Assembly: GCA_949316235.1 (NCBI GenBank)
Contig: OX438741.1
Coordinates: 20,027,124 to 20,091,123, forward strand
Origin: Oegoconia quadripuncta
Lineage: Eukaryota > Arthropoda > Insecta > Lepidoptera > Autostichidae
DNA length: 64,000 nucleotides
Direction of reading: 5' to 3'
Below, piece by piece: positions 44,430 through 55,984 of this stretch. Positions within the stretch are counted from its first letter, which is position 1. Each line of letters starts with the position of its first letter. Below the pieces are notes generated by a model. It was given only the letters and a program-made list of their open reading frames with translations. It searched no databases and was not told the DNA's origin. The translations under genes and the position numbers were made by a program.

Positions 44430-45310
44430 TCCACATCGATTTAGTGGCGAATCGACATAATTTTCAAGTCTTTAGGAAATTTTGCCACGATTATAATTGG
44501 CATTCTCCTTTGTGTCAGTGTGTCCAATCGTACTTGATCCGCCCAGAATTAGCCAGCAGCAACTACGGCGTTATCTGCAGCCACGTAAAGGTCGTCGATG
44601 CTACAGGTGGAGGGGCACAGGGGACAGGAGAGCAAGTGAGCCGTGTTTCGAGATGGGGTTCCACAATCACAGTGCAGTGTGCATGAAAGGAGCCTCCCCG
44701 CGGCGCAACCTGGAAGCAGCTAGACTCCGTAACGCGTCTAAGCTGACTAATCCTCTCACCACAATGGTCCAAAATCCAGATGGGCAACTCCACTACTGAC
44801 ATTATTAATCGCGGTAGCCTTCTGCTCCCTGAAAATTAACAGTCACTGCGTTATGGCGCTTTCTGTGGTGTATCAAAACTAGGATGTCAAGCGTCACTTG
44901 AACCCCTTTCAATGGGTTAAGCCTTCCGTTTCTTTTTATATGAGAGGGCGGCAAACGAGCATGCAGGTCACCTGATGGAAAGCAATCACCGCCGCCCATA
45001 AACACCCGCAACACCAAAAGGGTCACAAATGCGTTGCCAGCCTTTGAGGAAGGTGTAGGCTCGTTTCTTGAAGGTTGATTTTGAATTCAATTAGCTGCAC
45101 TCTCATTTACTGAATGGATGGTGGGATAAACTTCTTTCCAACTTTACACTTTTAACTCTTCTTTAATTAGTCTGAGACCCGATGTAGCAATAGAGACACA
45201 TATAGGGCACCGTCTATCTTTAGTAGGCGCCGTGCATAGTACCATTGTTGATCCTGGCTTACAGGAGTTACAGTGGAAGGAGGTGCGGAAGTGGGTAATA
45301 TATACGTACT
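44430..45310 (-). pseudogene. LINE C-terminal zinc-knuckle fragment (minus copy)
   Basis: On the minus strand, a region near 44690-44545 reads LHCDCGTPSRNTAHLLSCPL then CSIDDLYVAADNAVVAAG and stop. The 'C.CG.P..T..HLL.CPL' motif closes many LINE ORF2 proteins. The upstream 'ALRSLAASRLRRG' segment is in another frame. The arm is interrupted by the dispersed repeat at 44929-45045. With the copy at 43960-44345 it forms an inverted pair. Confidence 0.6.
44929..45045 (-). repeat. Dispersed tail 'GGGCGGCGGTGATTGC', inserted
   Basis: Minus strand: GGTGTTGCGGGTGTTTATGG, GCGGCGGTGATTGCTTTCCA, TCAGGTGACC, ATGCTCGTTTGCCGCCC. Same family as 23147-23245. It splits the inverted retroelement arm, so it inserted later. 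Confidence 0.7.
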
Positions 45311-45663
45311 TCTACATGCGCATGCCCGTTTTTACAATGGTTATTTACTATGTGGTGACCCATCATCCTCTCCTTTTCCCTATATGTGGTTATGGCATAA
45401 ATAAAAGGCAGGTCAGTGGCCGGCCATGCACTGTTCAAATTACTCCCTCTTTTTACTGCGCTATTAGACCATAAACTGAATCTATTGCTTAATCTAAAAG
45501 CCATGTAGGAACTTCTGTCTGTTTATTTATAATGAATAATAACCAATGGCCAAAAAATTATATGAAAATTTGAGTAGCAATTAACTTAAATTCGGGCGCA
45601 AGTTTCAGTATGAGATCTCCTGATTTTAAGAACAAGGCTACACGGACGACAATCAGTGCTTAT

Positions 45664-45953
45664 TTTTTTTTTGTTTGCACAGCGGATTGGTACTTGACCT
45701 CAATCACACCTGATGTTAAGTGAAGATGAGGTCGAAGGTGGATGCGTACTGACCCGGAAACCCCAACACATTTGAGGGACTGGTTATCTTATCTATGATT
45801 TAGATAAGATGGTGGTAGCTAGCCAGGCGGACATTTAAAATGCCCTATCACCAACAAAACCGAGTACTAAACATGTACCCCGCTGGGGATCGAACCCGCG
45901 ACCTCCGATCCGTATACCCAATGTTGTTTACATTGAGCCACGGAGGCGGTCCT
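45664..45953 (-). repeat. SINE group C
   Basis: Nearly full length on the minus strand with head CCGCCTCCGTGGCTCAATGT, box B GGTTCGATCCCC, centre, TTCACTTAACATCAGGTGTG and an A-rich tail. Confidence 0.88.
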
Positions 45954-46427
45954 TAGGATAAACATGGACAAAATGGCGAATGTCCATGTCGTACCCACAC
46001 CAATATTAGTTGGGAACTCCATTCTCGAAGCCTCTCTAAGACAACAGATCCGATTAGATAGGAAGAGGCCAATCGGTGAATCCAATTCGGGGGGCAGTTT
46101 TCGGGAAATTGCGCCAAGTTTTCTACTTCAAAATACCTCAGTCGCCATGGTCGAAATCGGTCGGAAGCATCTTCATCGTAGTAGTTTTACTCCTGTAGCA
46201 GGATATCGTAGAACCCTTCAAGGACACTGGGGGTTGTATAATAAGCATCAAGCGGGTCACCGAAGCCGCGTCTCCACTAGGCAACATTTGTCGAGCGTCT
46301 TGTGTCCGCAGAGATATCGGCCGTTATTCCTCGACTTCGCCCGACATCTGATGGTTCGATTAAACTGATTTTAACGGAGACAAGACATAGGGCGACGTGG
46401 GGCGATGTCGACCGACGGGTAACCAAC
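45954..46427. other. Non-SINE island between two group C copies
   Basis: A moderately GC-rich 470-bp segment. The plus strand is open for 134 codons (45964-46368), but composition is mixed and no domain is recognisable. CTAGTGGAGACGCGG on the minus strand resembles a DNA-transposon motif; not assigned. Confidence 0.3.
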
Positions 46428-46731
46428 ACTTGACCTCAATCACACCTGATGTTAAGTGAAGATAAGGCCGAATGTGGAAGCGTACTGTCCCGGGAACCCC
46501 GCCCTGTATGGGGGACTGGCTATATTATCTCTGACAACGGGAATACAACAATACTGTTAACATTGCTGTTTGGCGGCAGACTTAGATAAGATGGTGGTAG
46601 CTAGCCAGGCGGACATTTTAAATTTTCCTAACACCAATCATACCGAGTACTAAACATCCGATTTCCAATCCGAAAACAACCTCTGATTCGTAAACCCTAT
46701 GTTGTTTACATTGAGCCACGGAGGCGGCTAA
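46428..46731 (-). repeat. SINE group C
   Basis: Full order of blocks on the minus strand (CCGCCTCCGTGGCTCAATGT ... CCGCCTGGCTAGCTACCACC ... CACTTAACATCAGGTGTGAT). Box B is damaged (the GGTTCGATCCC segment is altered near 46665). Confidence 0.85.
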
Positions 46732-47308
46732 AAATGTCGCTTAATAGGGACGCGGCTTTAGAGTACATTCAGTAGGCACAGTAAAATAAAATATTTAAGT
46801 AATACTTGCAACCAACGCCGGGCGCCACAGCTAGTTGCTCAGTTATAAAAGCAAAGGCCCCGCGATAGTTCCTGTTTACGGCCATCTATATACTTAATCA
46901 CTTAGATTAAAACTTGGTTTGCTGTTGACATAAAATGGCTAAGGTTTATACCCTAATCATGATATATTTCACATTACACCCGTTCCAAATGTACCTTCAG
47001 ATAACGTGTAACGAAAATGGTCGAAGCCCGTTAATTGTTTTAAACTATCTGAAGCCAGTCTTCTATACTGGATGAGTTTTTTTACCGTAAGGAAAAAAAT
47101 AGGGCATATTAGGTAAGTGAAATAGAAGGTATTGCTATAGGTATTTAATTTTTTTTTTCTGAATGTAAATTCTTGACTCGTTAGTGTAAATACCAAAATC
47201 GCTAGAGGTACGCCTATAATATGTGAGGATTTCCCTCAATTTCTCATAGATCCCATCATCAGAACTGGACTATGATGAACATGGAACCACCCTGGAAGTA
47301 TGATCTAT
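46732..47308. other. No assignable feature
   Basis: AT-rich; the minus-strand ORF at 46969-47196 has no recognisable motif. Confidence 0.35.
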
Positions 47309-47422
47309 TAAATAAAAGAAGAATTTTTCGAATCGGTTTATAAATGACCGAGTTCAGAGGTAGCAAACTTAAAAAAAAATACAACCGAATTGATAACTTC
47401 TTCCTTTTTGAAGTCGGTTAAA
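47309..47422 (+). repeat. Dispersed 'TTTGAAGTCGGTTAAAA' repeat
   Basis: TTTTCGAATCGGTTTATAAA, TGACCGAGTTC, ACAACCGAATTGATAACTTC, GAAGTCGGTTAAAA. The second copy at 57292-57402 is clearly homologous. Confidence 0.7.
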
Positions 47423-48041
47423 AACTTCTCATGCACGCGACATGCGCGTCTGCCGTACTACGCGGTTTCTTGCTACATAGCTAGTTAACACTTCAGCTGC
47501 TGACTATACGACGTAGGGCTACGAAATTGCGCGTAGCAGCTCCTATCACTATACAGCGAATCTGTATACAAAGAAATTTAGGAATCATGTATTCAATCTG
47601 CATGCAGATGTGCAAAATATGATTTGTGACACTTTACATAGCATTCTGATAATTTAAATATTCCTTAATATCATAGAAACACTTTGCATGAAGCCATTGT
47701 ATCAATCGAATTATATTTTTCACATCAAAATGCTTCCAATCATCAGTTATGTCATTTAGCAAATAGATCGCTTACAAATTGATATTCAATATCGAAAGCA
47801 ATGTTTTTTATCAGAAAAACACATCGTGTAAAGCCGGCGCACCACCTAACGACGTCGCGGGGTCATTATGAGGGGATCAAATCGCGTCACACTCGGATGG
47901 CGCCGTTTGTCAGTTGTCGCGTCATGCGGAGATGTTAAGTGTCGGTCACAATGGCAATGCGGGCGCCCTCATGTTTTCATTTTTCTACCATATGAAGTTC
48001 TTGCATATTCTCTAAATGGACATATAATCTAAATCTAAAAA
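47423..48041. other. No gene; GC-richer patch
   Basis: 47834-47975 is GC-richer (GCCGGCGCACCACCTAACG, GGATGGCGCCGTTTGTCAG) and may be a transposon fragment. No inverted ends found. Confidence 0.3.
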
Positions 48042-48332
48042 GACGACCCGTTTGGTGTAATGGTTAGCAACTCTGACCACTATACCAAAAGGTTGCGGGT
48101 TCGAATCCCGCTAGGGGCATATGTTTGTGTGATGAATACGGACATGTGTACCCGAGTTATGGATGTTTCATTTATAATAAGTATTTATTTACAAAAAAAA
48201 AATGTATTTATGTATTATATCAACCATCTGGTACCCACAACACAAGCATATTATAGTTGCGTACTGTGGAACTAGATGGCGCTGTGTGTATGTCTAAGGA
48301 TATTTATTATTTATTATTATTATTTATTTAAA
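48042..48332 (+). repeat. SINE group A
   Basis: GACGACCCGTTTGGTGTAAT head, box B GGTTCGAATCCC, full body, GATGGCGCTGTGTGTATG, TTATTTATTATTATTATT tail. The 48060-48275 ORF is inside it and spurious. Confidence 0.88.
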
Positions 48333-48546
48333 TGGATCGATAGTCGATTCGATTCTGTGATCCTAAATCATTCTAGATTTGAAAGTGTCCGATATCAAAC
48401 CATTTAGAAGACGGGGAGAGGTATCAATATATCCTTATATTTGGAAACAATTAAATTTCAGGAAGGTAGTATGAAGTTCCATTACACCTGATAAGTGTTT
48501 TAACGTAAGGAAAAAAATAGGGATAGGTAAGTGAAATAGAAGGTAT

Positions 48547-48648
48547 TTTTTTTTTTTTGCACGACGGTTTCGTACTTGACCTCAATCACACCTGATGTTA
48601 AGTGAAGATGAGGTCGAAGGTGGAAGCGTACTGACCCGGAAACCCCAT
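48547..48648 (-). repeat. SINE group C, 5'-truncated
   Basis: Only the last 100 bases on the minus strand: GGGTTTCCGGGTCAGTACGC ... TTCACTTAACATCAGGTGTG ... and an A-run. Confidence 0.75.
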
Positions 48649-48966
48649 TGGCAAAGGTAGTTTTTTTTTTCAATAACATCAGTGAATAAACCATTGTGAT
48701 ATTTCACGGTCGAGCTAGTAGCCTATTCCACATAATTACATAATTAAATTAAATAAATTAAAAAAAAAACTTGGAGGAAATATGAGTTCCAAATAAATTT
48801 GGCGTGATAGGAAGCCTGCGAATCTCACCAGTCGTATACAGTGGCGGTAGCTGGATATAAACCTAAAAACCCGGCATGCTTTTACCTTAATAAAACACAC
48901 GATCAGGAAGATCAACTTCAAACTTTATTAATCTTTAAACAGTACAGGAATTGCAAATTACTCCTA

Positions 48967-49235
48967 TTAATTGTAATTGTTATTTGTATGCACATTTGTT
49001 GACCAGCGTCCGTGCGTCATTTGGAGGCTCCACTGAAAACCAGCGTTGTAGTGAACGGCTACAACCCATGCTGAGTTGGAGACCTTTTTGACTCCATCTT
49101 GTGACGCAAGACGACAATTAGATGGGAAACACAATGTTATTTTTTGCATGTGTCTCGACTGTGTAATATTTGTACCTGATTGTTTGTGTCATGAGATGGA
49201 TTTAAATAAATTTTTCCTTCTTTCTTTCTTCCAAA
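48967..49235 (+). repeat. Retroelement 3' end with (TTTC)n tail
   Basis: GCGTCATTTGGAGGCTCCAC, GTTGGAGACCTTTTTGACTC, ATGGATTTAAATAAATTTTT then TTCTTTCTTTC. The middle is homologous, in inverse orientation, to 12905-12985. Confidence 0.55.
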
Positions 49236-49763
49236 TGACCATACAGATTGAATAGAAAGGCAACAAGATGTATGTAAAAACCACAACTCATTCATCAAAT
49301 ATTACTCGAGCTACTGTGAAACTCGCTGCTCTCGGGCTGGCGCGATCGCCGATGATGGTTTTGAAAAAAAAAAAACAATCAATATGAATGTTGTTAAATC
49401 TTTACTGCTAGAAATATTTGTATGTTGTGGTTACTTATAATTAAGGTAGCGCACCCACTATGCACAGCTGCGTTTTTGTCACATTACATTGATGTGCATC
49501 AATATTGTTGGTAATCCTAAAATAAATAAATACCTCACCAAAAATATTGTGTCCGCATCCTAAGGATATCGTCGGTTCGCACGAGAGAGTTGCGTAACCC
49601 TGAAAATCGAGTTTTTGTTGATGATGCATTTTTTATTCGTCGGTCGTTAGCTGAGAACTCGTTGTCAAATGGTGTAACATCAAAAATTACTGTTTCAGCG
49701 GACAGTTTCGCAGCAGGAAGCCTTGGAAAAAGTACGAGGAGTATAGTTATATGAAAATATTTA
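49236..49763. other. No assignable feature
   Basis: Minus-strand ORFs here (49441-49629, 49535-49801) have no recognised family. Confidence 0.35.
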
Positions 49764-49935
49764 ATGCAATACGTACGATTCAATACGAACAGCCAAGGCA
49801 TGGAACTCTCTTCCAGCTTCAGTCTTTCCTAAATACTACAATCTTAAGATTTTCAAAAGCAGAGTGAATAGGCATTTACTGGGATCGCGTGCTTCATCTT
49901 CGACCAAATCGTCACTATCCACACATACATTCATA
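49764..49935 (+). pseudogene. Jockey/CR1-like LINE C-terminal fragment
   Basis: Open frame IRTAKAWNSLPASVFPKYYN, LKIFKSRVNRHLLGSRASSS. 5'-truncated copy of the same LINE tail as 30155 and 60880. Confidence 0.65.
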
Positions 49936-49944
49936 ACATCACCA

Positions 49945-50045
49945 CCTTTATACCAGATGGGGTGGTCAGGGATATCACAAACATTTGTATTTGGCTGTTC
50001 CAAATATTAAGAGTTTAGTACTTGAAACAAATATACAGAAATACA
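49945..50045 (+). repeat. Short dispersed motif shared with 55800-55875
   Basis: ACCTTTATACCAGATGGGGT, GGTCAGGGATATCACAAAC matches ACCTTTATCCCAAAATTGGG, TGGTCAGAGAAATCCCAAAC at 55803. Probably a LINE 3' UTR. Confidence 0.45.
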
Positions 50046-50107
50046 GATATGACAGGAGGTGAGTCCACCGCCCTTAAAACGTGCAAATCTGTAGATGCTT
50101 TTTGGTG

Positions 50108-50350
50108 CTTTAGTTGGTGGTAGGGCATTTTAAATGTCCGCCTGGTTAGCTACCACCGTCTTATCTGAATCTGCCGCCAAGTAGCAATGTTAATAGCATT
50201 GTTGTATTCCGGTTGTCAGACATAAGATAGCCAGTCCCCCAAATGTGTTGGGGTTTCCGGGTCAATACGCTTCCACCTTCGACCTCTTCTTCACTTAACA
50301 TCAGGTGTGATTGAGGTCAAGTATCAACCGGTTGTGAATAAAAAAAAATG
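50108..50350 (+). repeat. SINE group C, head missing
   Basis: Begins at TTGGTGGTAGGGCATTTTAA and runs through the centre to CATCAGGTGTGATTGAGGTC and an A-run. No tRNA-like head. Confidence 0.8.
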
Positions 50351-50524
50351 CTTTTTGGTGGATAGTGTAAGGCACGCCTTTTACAACACACACGGGGAGA
50401 AACGAGTTGGTTCTATTATTTAAGTGCCAAAACCAACTACAAAATAATCTGTTTCCTCACAAAAAGTGATCGCGCCCAAAGCAATTATAAAATGGTATTA
50501 GTTTTATACTTTTATATATCAAAA

Positions 50525-50725
50525 AAAAGAACAATAATCCTGTGACTTTCTTTCGCCGCGTCATTATCCACAGATGATTTCCCTTTCCGAAGCGGTAGTA
50601 GTTTGCATATACTGACTGACCGAGAAATGCTTAAGCCCTATTTTTATTACCAATAGATTTAAATTGACATTCAACAAATGATATCATGTAAAATGCTTGA
50701 AGTTTGAAGTGTCTACCGCCTGAGA
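50525..50725 (+). repeat. Unnamed dispersed repeat, copy 2
   Basis: CAGATGATTTCCCTTTCCGA, GCGGTAGTAG, TTAAATTGACATTCAACAAA, ATGCTTGAAGTTTG; homologous to 26525-26735. Confidence 0.6.
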
Positions 50726-50795
50726 AATTGTGTTGGTGACTCCGGAATAACATAACTTTTATGAGGGTCATCATCATCATAAAATTATTATTTAA

Positions 50796-51075
50796 CGGCC
50801 TTCGTGGCTCAATTTAAACAACATAGGGTTTTCCCAACGGGGTAGATGTTTAGTACTCAGTTTGATGGTGGTTGGGCATTTTAAATGTCCGCCTGGCTAG
50901 CTACCATCATCTTATCTAAGTCTGCCGCCAAACAACAATGTTAATAGCGTTGTTGTGTTCCGGTTGTCGGAGATAAGATAGCCAGTTCCTCAAATATGAT
51001 GGGGTGTCCGGTTCAGTACGCTTTCACCTACGGCCTCATCTCAACTCAATATCAGGTGTGATTGAGGTTAAGGTA
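50796..51075 (+). repeat. SINE group C, box B deleted
   Basis: Head CCTTCGTGGCTCAATTTAAA, then a gap where the box B region should be (GGGTTTTCCCAACGGGGTAG), then the normal centre and 3' end. Confidence 0.75.
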
Positions 51076-51094
51076 ACCATTAAAATTAAAATAA

Positions 51095-51210
51095 ACATCT
51101 GCCACAGAATGTCCACTGCTGAACATAGGCCTCCAGAGGTTTCCAGAGCGACCAGCATCATACGACTTTCCGCGACTTTCATTAAGTCATCTGTTCATCT
51201 TGAACGACAA
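51095..51210 (-). pseudogene. RTE-like LINE 3' end
   Basis: The minus strand reads frame-broken TDDLMKV, then GGAGGCCTATGTTCAGCAGT, GGACATTCTGTGGCAGATG. Confidence 0.55.
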
Positions 51211-52867
51211 GTTCGATAGAAAACCTGCCTCTAATCGCATCACCCATCATCAATCATCACAAAGCATTAGTTACTGTTCTACTGCTGCAAAACTCAGATC
51301 AAATAGCAAAAAGAGAAGGTAATTCCAACCAACAACTAGAGTAGTAGACAGTCTCTGTGCTAACTGTTCCAGTTTCCTTTAGAGCAAATTTCAACGAAGT
51401 GCAAATTTAAATCATCCGCATCCGCATCCACGCTCCACCACCAAGAATTATAAAATAGTCATTAAATTTTCATGCACCTGCAATCTTGTATGTGGAGAAA
51501 TTCTGTACCATGTTTACACACACTCACTTGGCTCATCCAAAATGTATATAGTGGCTGATATTTAAACAGGTTTTACTATGTCAAATGCGGTAACTAATTT
51601 GTAGTCCCCCGAGAATTAGTGTTTTCTTTTCAGTTGTGCAATAAAGTGTATTGTATTGTTTTACTAAGTTCTTCTACTTTTCGCCATTCTTGCTTGAGCG
51701 ACCATCTCTGATGAATTTCAAATTAGTAGCAACATTCTTTTGTTTAATTATATCCCCCTAATGCTTTTGGAAATATGGCTTCATTATCCTGATAATTATG
51801 AGAAGCGCGTCATTATTAGATATTTAATTTTTATAAAGTAGTACATTACTTACTGTAGGGGCCAGTATTAGGGCCATCCTGGTCGAGCATAACCTTCGCC
51901 TTCTGCTCGGGCTTCTATGTAAGAGCTCAGGATAGCAACTACGGTCGAAACATTTAAAAAATGAAACAAATGAAATTTCTTCTTTGCAAATGTATTTACA
52001 TTTGCAAAGAACACGAATAATGATTTTTCAAAGATTCCCGCCATTATTACCGCTTTTTTTCATTCGCAATCAACCTTACAGCGTTCACCCCGTTAGGCAT
52101 TTGAAAATTGTCACAGTTAAGAATAGTTCAAATTAGTTCAAAGTCATTGTTTATTACCTCCGTCCGTCTTCTAAATGTTTTGTTAATTGTACTGAATTAA
52201 TTCTGCTGAAATAAAGCTGCAAATCAGATTAAAACAAGCTAACAAGACTAGCCTTTGGGCACATTTCTGTTATCTTGATGTGTTGGCAGATTATTCCGAC
52301 CTGTTATAAGGAGTCTAAAGGATGTGTTGTCCTAAACCAAGTGAGGCTTAATCGACCCTAATATCGGTTACCGACCGATCTTTTGGCAACTGAAGTGTTG
52401 ACATATACAATTGGTGGTCATATGTGGTGACCCCAGTGGTCGGTATGAATAGATGCTGAACGAGCCGCGCGTGGTCGCCAAGATTTCTTCAATTTATTCG
52501 CATTATGTGATCATCTTATTTGCCGTCTTTATAGCAGGAAACTTTTTAGCTCATTTTAATTACGACTAACAAACTCCTCCGAGCGATTTCATCAAAGCAA
52601 CAGTTTTTAATAAGCGCACAAAAGTGAGGTGTTAAAGGAGAAGGCCAGACAGGAGTGGAGTCGTACCCGGCTCGGAAAATTAACTCGCCTTTTATGCGAA
52701 ATATCTAGGGCTTTGGGAATTTGTCGGGTAAACCGTAAGACCGTAATGAGGATGCGATGTAGGAGGTGGTTAGATTGTTTATGGATGTGGTGAAATAAGA
52801 TTTTTTGAACTGTAATAAAATTATGATGAACTAGGTACAGACGTGGTGTATATCAACATCACTTTGG
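51211..52867. other. No assigned gene
   Basis: AT-rich; 51601-51660 (GAATTAGTGTTTTCTTTTCA, AATAAAGTGTATTG) looks like a retroelement end. Otherwise unrecognised. Confidence 0.35.
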
Positions 52868-53220
52868 TATATTTTCTACAACCATAACAAAACAGTGAAA
52901 GAAGACGTAGTGACAAAGATTGAAAAAGGTATGCTGAAATGGTTTAGACATGCGGAGACTAGAGAACGAAAGAGATATACGAATCGAATGTGGGTGGAAG
53001 TGTTGGTAGGGGAAGTCTACGGCGAACGTACCTTGATCAAATCAGGGACGTCTTAAAGAAAGCCCAAGTCAAGAGTACCCTAAACTGACGAGCATGTATG
53101 AACAATCTTTTGAGAGTGAATGAAGCAAAAGAGGTGTGTCAGGATCGTAGCAAGTGGAAGTCTGTCGTTTCTGCCTATACCCCAATGGGAAACAGACTTG
53201 ATTATATGTATGTACGTATA
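52868..53220 (+). pseudogene. LINE ORF C-terminal remnant
   Basis: VKEDVVTKIEKGMLKWFRHA then, after frameshifts, TYLDQIRDVLKKAQVKST, RACMNNL, VNEAKEVCQDRSKWKSVVSA. These match the 'ML.W.GH..R...RL' to 'D.R.KW..VV.A' end of RTE-like LINEs in Lepidoptera. The tail is TATATGTATGTACGTATA. Confidence 0.65.
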
Positions 53221-53261
53221 ACAAACAGATATTAAGGCAGTGGAAGCTGGTATTGCAGCAT

Positions 53262-53400
53262 TTACCTTTAAGGTTAAAGGTTTACAAGAGGAAAGTTACG
53301 GGTTCAATTTCCCGCTGGGTACATGTTAAGTACTCCATTCGGTTGGTGGTAGGTCGTTTACATATGTTCGCCTAGCTAGATCTACCATCTTATACAATCT
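53262..53400 (+). repeat. SINE group C 5' part
   Basis: GGGTTCAATTTCCCGCTGGG (box B region), GTTAAGTACTCCATTCGGTT, TCGCCTAGCTAGATCTACCA; diverged. Confidence 0.55.
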
Positions 53401-53689
53401 TATAATTTCAGATCCATTTCGCAACGAGTGCGGGACAAAAGATACCAGGCAACATTTCCTTGCTAAGTGTCTGGTGTACTCCAAACTGAGATGAGAATTT
53501 TTTGGTAAAAATATATTTTTTATTTATTTAGGACTAACAAACAGTATTACAATAACTGTTATTTATAGACTAATTTACAAACTAATATGGTTATTGTAAC
53601 ACCAGCACCATTAGCCATAGATTACTAAGAAAATACATATATTCATCTACGGAGGTATGAGAAGGAACGAATTAATTTTGGTGTATTTT

Positions 53690-53735
53690 TGTGTTAGTGT
53701 GTGTGTATGCGTGTGTGTGAGTGAGCATATGTGCA
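53690..53735. repeat. (TG)n microsatellite
   Basis: GTGTTAGTGTGTGTGTATGC then GTGTGTGTGAGTGAG. The overlapping ORFs are spurious. Confidence 0.7.
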
Positions 53736-53997
53736 TATGGATGGATGGAAAAAATCCTGAAGAATCTGTGAATTTGGAATAGTGACTAATTGAGTATTTT
53801 TGGATTTAATGGAATATTTAAGGAAAAAGAACTCGTATATATTAAATACGAGGATATTATGAAGTTCTGCAAGAGGTCTGAAAGATTTGATGACAGACTT
53901 AATCGAACCCTTAGTAACCAATGCTCTGCAAAAGGAATAGGATGGAATAGTCCTTTTAGTGAACCGACCATTTGAAGCCTTCAGACATCCCACCTTC

Positions 53998-54150
53998 TAT
54001 ATCAAGTCTATCGTCAAGCAACAATGTTGGCATTATTGTATTTCATAGGAATAGTTAGCCAGTCTTCCAAATAAGTTGAGGGTTCTTCACTCTCATTTTC
54101 AGTTAACGTCAGGTGTGATTGAGGTCAAGCGCTAACCTCATGAATAAAAA
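53998..54150 (+). repeat. SINE group C 3' part
   Basis: GTCAAGCAACAATGTTGGCA, GCCAGTCTTCCAAATAAGTT, AACGTCAGGTGTGATTGAGG. It may be the other half of 53262-53400, separated by about 600 bp of other sequence. Confidence 0.6.
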
Positions 54151-54837
54151 TCTATAAGATTCGGGAAAAATCAATCCTATTTGTTGCAAAATTGTGTTGA
54201 TTTTTGTAATTTCCTGATACCACATCTTCTTTTTAATATTTCCTCACAATATATGAAAGCTAATACGGCAGGTAGAGTCCGAGCTTATGATGGGGCTGGA
54301 AATTCATTACTTTCTCATTAAGAGCCTCCGCACCGTGGTGTTATGAAATTTTCTATCTCCTTTAGAATATTACACCTATCGCGATACGACGGTGCACAGG
54401 GTGTGCCTGAAACATGAAGATGCGGTTTATGAATACTTCAAGAGTATAATATGCATTTGACATTATCATCATTTAAGACTAAAATAAAAAAGTTCCTCTT
54501 AGAAAAGTTTAACAAATCATCTTGTAAAGATATAAGTATGAAACGAAACACATATGTTTATGTTCCATTTACCATCCTTATTGGTAATACTGTGAAAGTC
54601 ATAAAAGTTTAAATAAAGCGTTACAGTTACATTATAAGATTATTAAAGATCAAGGGAGTATATTTTCTGCCCATAAACTATTTATAGTTTGGTAGAAGTG
54701 TGTGAAATTGTAACTCTTAAAAGAAACTCAAAATAAACGTTTTATTTATTTTTTTTGTTTTTTATAAGCTCTTGACATGTTTTAATTTAAAGTTTTAACA
54801 ACATTGTCGTATCTACTTTTAATATTTTATTTATTAC
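54151..54837. other. Mostly unassigned; possible LINE scrap at 54440-54610
   Basis: The plus-strand frame reads LTLSSFKTKIKKFLLEKF, similar to the 'SSFK.KLKK.LL' end of LINE ORFs. Too short for a firm call. Confidence 0.3.
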
Positions 54838-55002
54838 AAACTTCCCGCCCGCGGCTTTGCCTGCGTGGACTAACCATATCTCGGAAAATTGTTTATTCTG
54901 CAGGAACTACTCACTTTATCGGGATAAAAAGTACCTATATACCAAATTGATTGAGCAACAAACAAACAAACAAACATCCAAACTTTCGCATTTTAGTTAT
55001 TA
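54838..55002 (+). repeat. 'CCCGCGGCTTTGCC' dispersed repeat, internally deleted
   Basis: CCCGCCCGCGGCTTTGCCTG, CTGCAGGAACTACTCACTTT, ATCGGGATAAAAAG, AACAAACAAACAAACA, CAAACTTTCGCATTTTAG. The CATCCAAATCC block is lost. Confidence 0.75.
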
Positions 55003-55059
55003 TTTATATATACATTGACAAACATTTACAAACACAAACATCTACCGGTAAAAAATTGC

Positions 55060-55210
55060 GTGTAGCGCATCTCCTCGAGGCGGCATAGTGCCCAACGGGC
55101 AAGCGGCGTTCCCGCGCTGAATAGCGAGACTTATTCTCTGAGCTAGGAAGCCGCTCGCTCTGCGGTCACCAGAAGCCTCGATGAGACGCGCCGTAAGGTC
55201 TTGCACCAGG
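55060..55210 (-). pseudogene. R2-like LINE polyprotein fragment
   Basis: On the minus strand: RLVQDLTARLIEASGDRRAS, GFLAQRISLAIQRGNAACPL, GTMPPREDALH. Homologous to 13272-13424 and better preserved. Confidence 0.5.
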
Positions 55211-55984
55211 CGTTTTGTCTCAGGGCCCCAGGAAAATATTTATTTTAGTTTTAATTATCGTTATTTTAGCGAAATGTATGTAAAATTTGGAAGTCAAATT
55301 AGAAACATTTCCTGTTTACCTAAGGAGCTGCATTCGGCATTGCGGTTCCGTTCTTATGACAATACATTTATATGATGGACATGAACTAATGCTGCAGCCA
55401 GGATAGTTTCCTCACGAAGGGAACTCCCTAATGGTTAATAGCACGGATACGAAATTTTGCATACACGGTCAGTTTTGTCAGTTAAACATGAATACGTAAT
55501 GATTTTTAAAATGTCGTTTTTAAACAACCTGTATAGTAATGTTAAAGATTTAAAACGTTATTGTACGTGTTTATTAAAGAGTCATTAACGTGTCGGGTCT
55601 GGACGATTATTACGGAAATTTATTATGCTACAATATTAAATACGTAGCTAAGTTAGGTTAAAGTTATTATGTAAGCTCAAATCTAGTCAGGAGCGAAGTT
55701 TGAAATGTAATTCTCATAATAGTGTTATACGTCTGTGATTAATACGCAAAACGCAATTTGTATGATCATGGTAATTAGAAAAACTATAATACATAACTTC
55801 ACGACCTTTATCCCAAAATTGGGTGGTCAGAGAAATCCCAAACATAATTATTAAACGTGTAATGCTTGGAAGGGGGGAAGGTGCTATATGAAGATAAATT
55901 GTGATAATAGACACAGTTTACCAATGAGTTTTTAAATTTGATTTAATTACTTATGCCCATTTATCCGATAAACATCGTGAGGAA
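55211..55984. other. No assigned gene; short shared motif at 55800-55875
   Basis: See 49945-50045 for the shared motif. The remainder is unassigned. Confidence 0.35.

Noticed and set aside
44444..44802. Three overlapping ORFs (two plus, one minus) of 79-100 codons
   Set aside because: All overlap the decayed LINE end, whose recognisable motif (CDCGTPSRNTAHLLSCPL) is in a different minus-strand frame.
45964..46368. 134-codon plus-strand ORF between two SINEs
   Set aside because: Composition and content do not resemble a known protein, and it begins next to a SINE edge. Probably chance openness in a GC-richer island.
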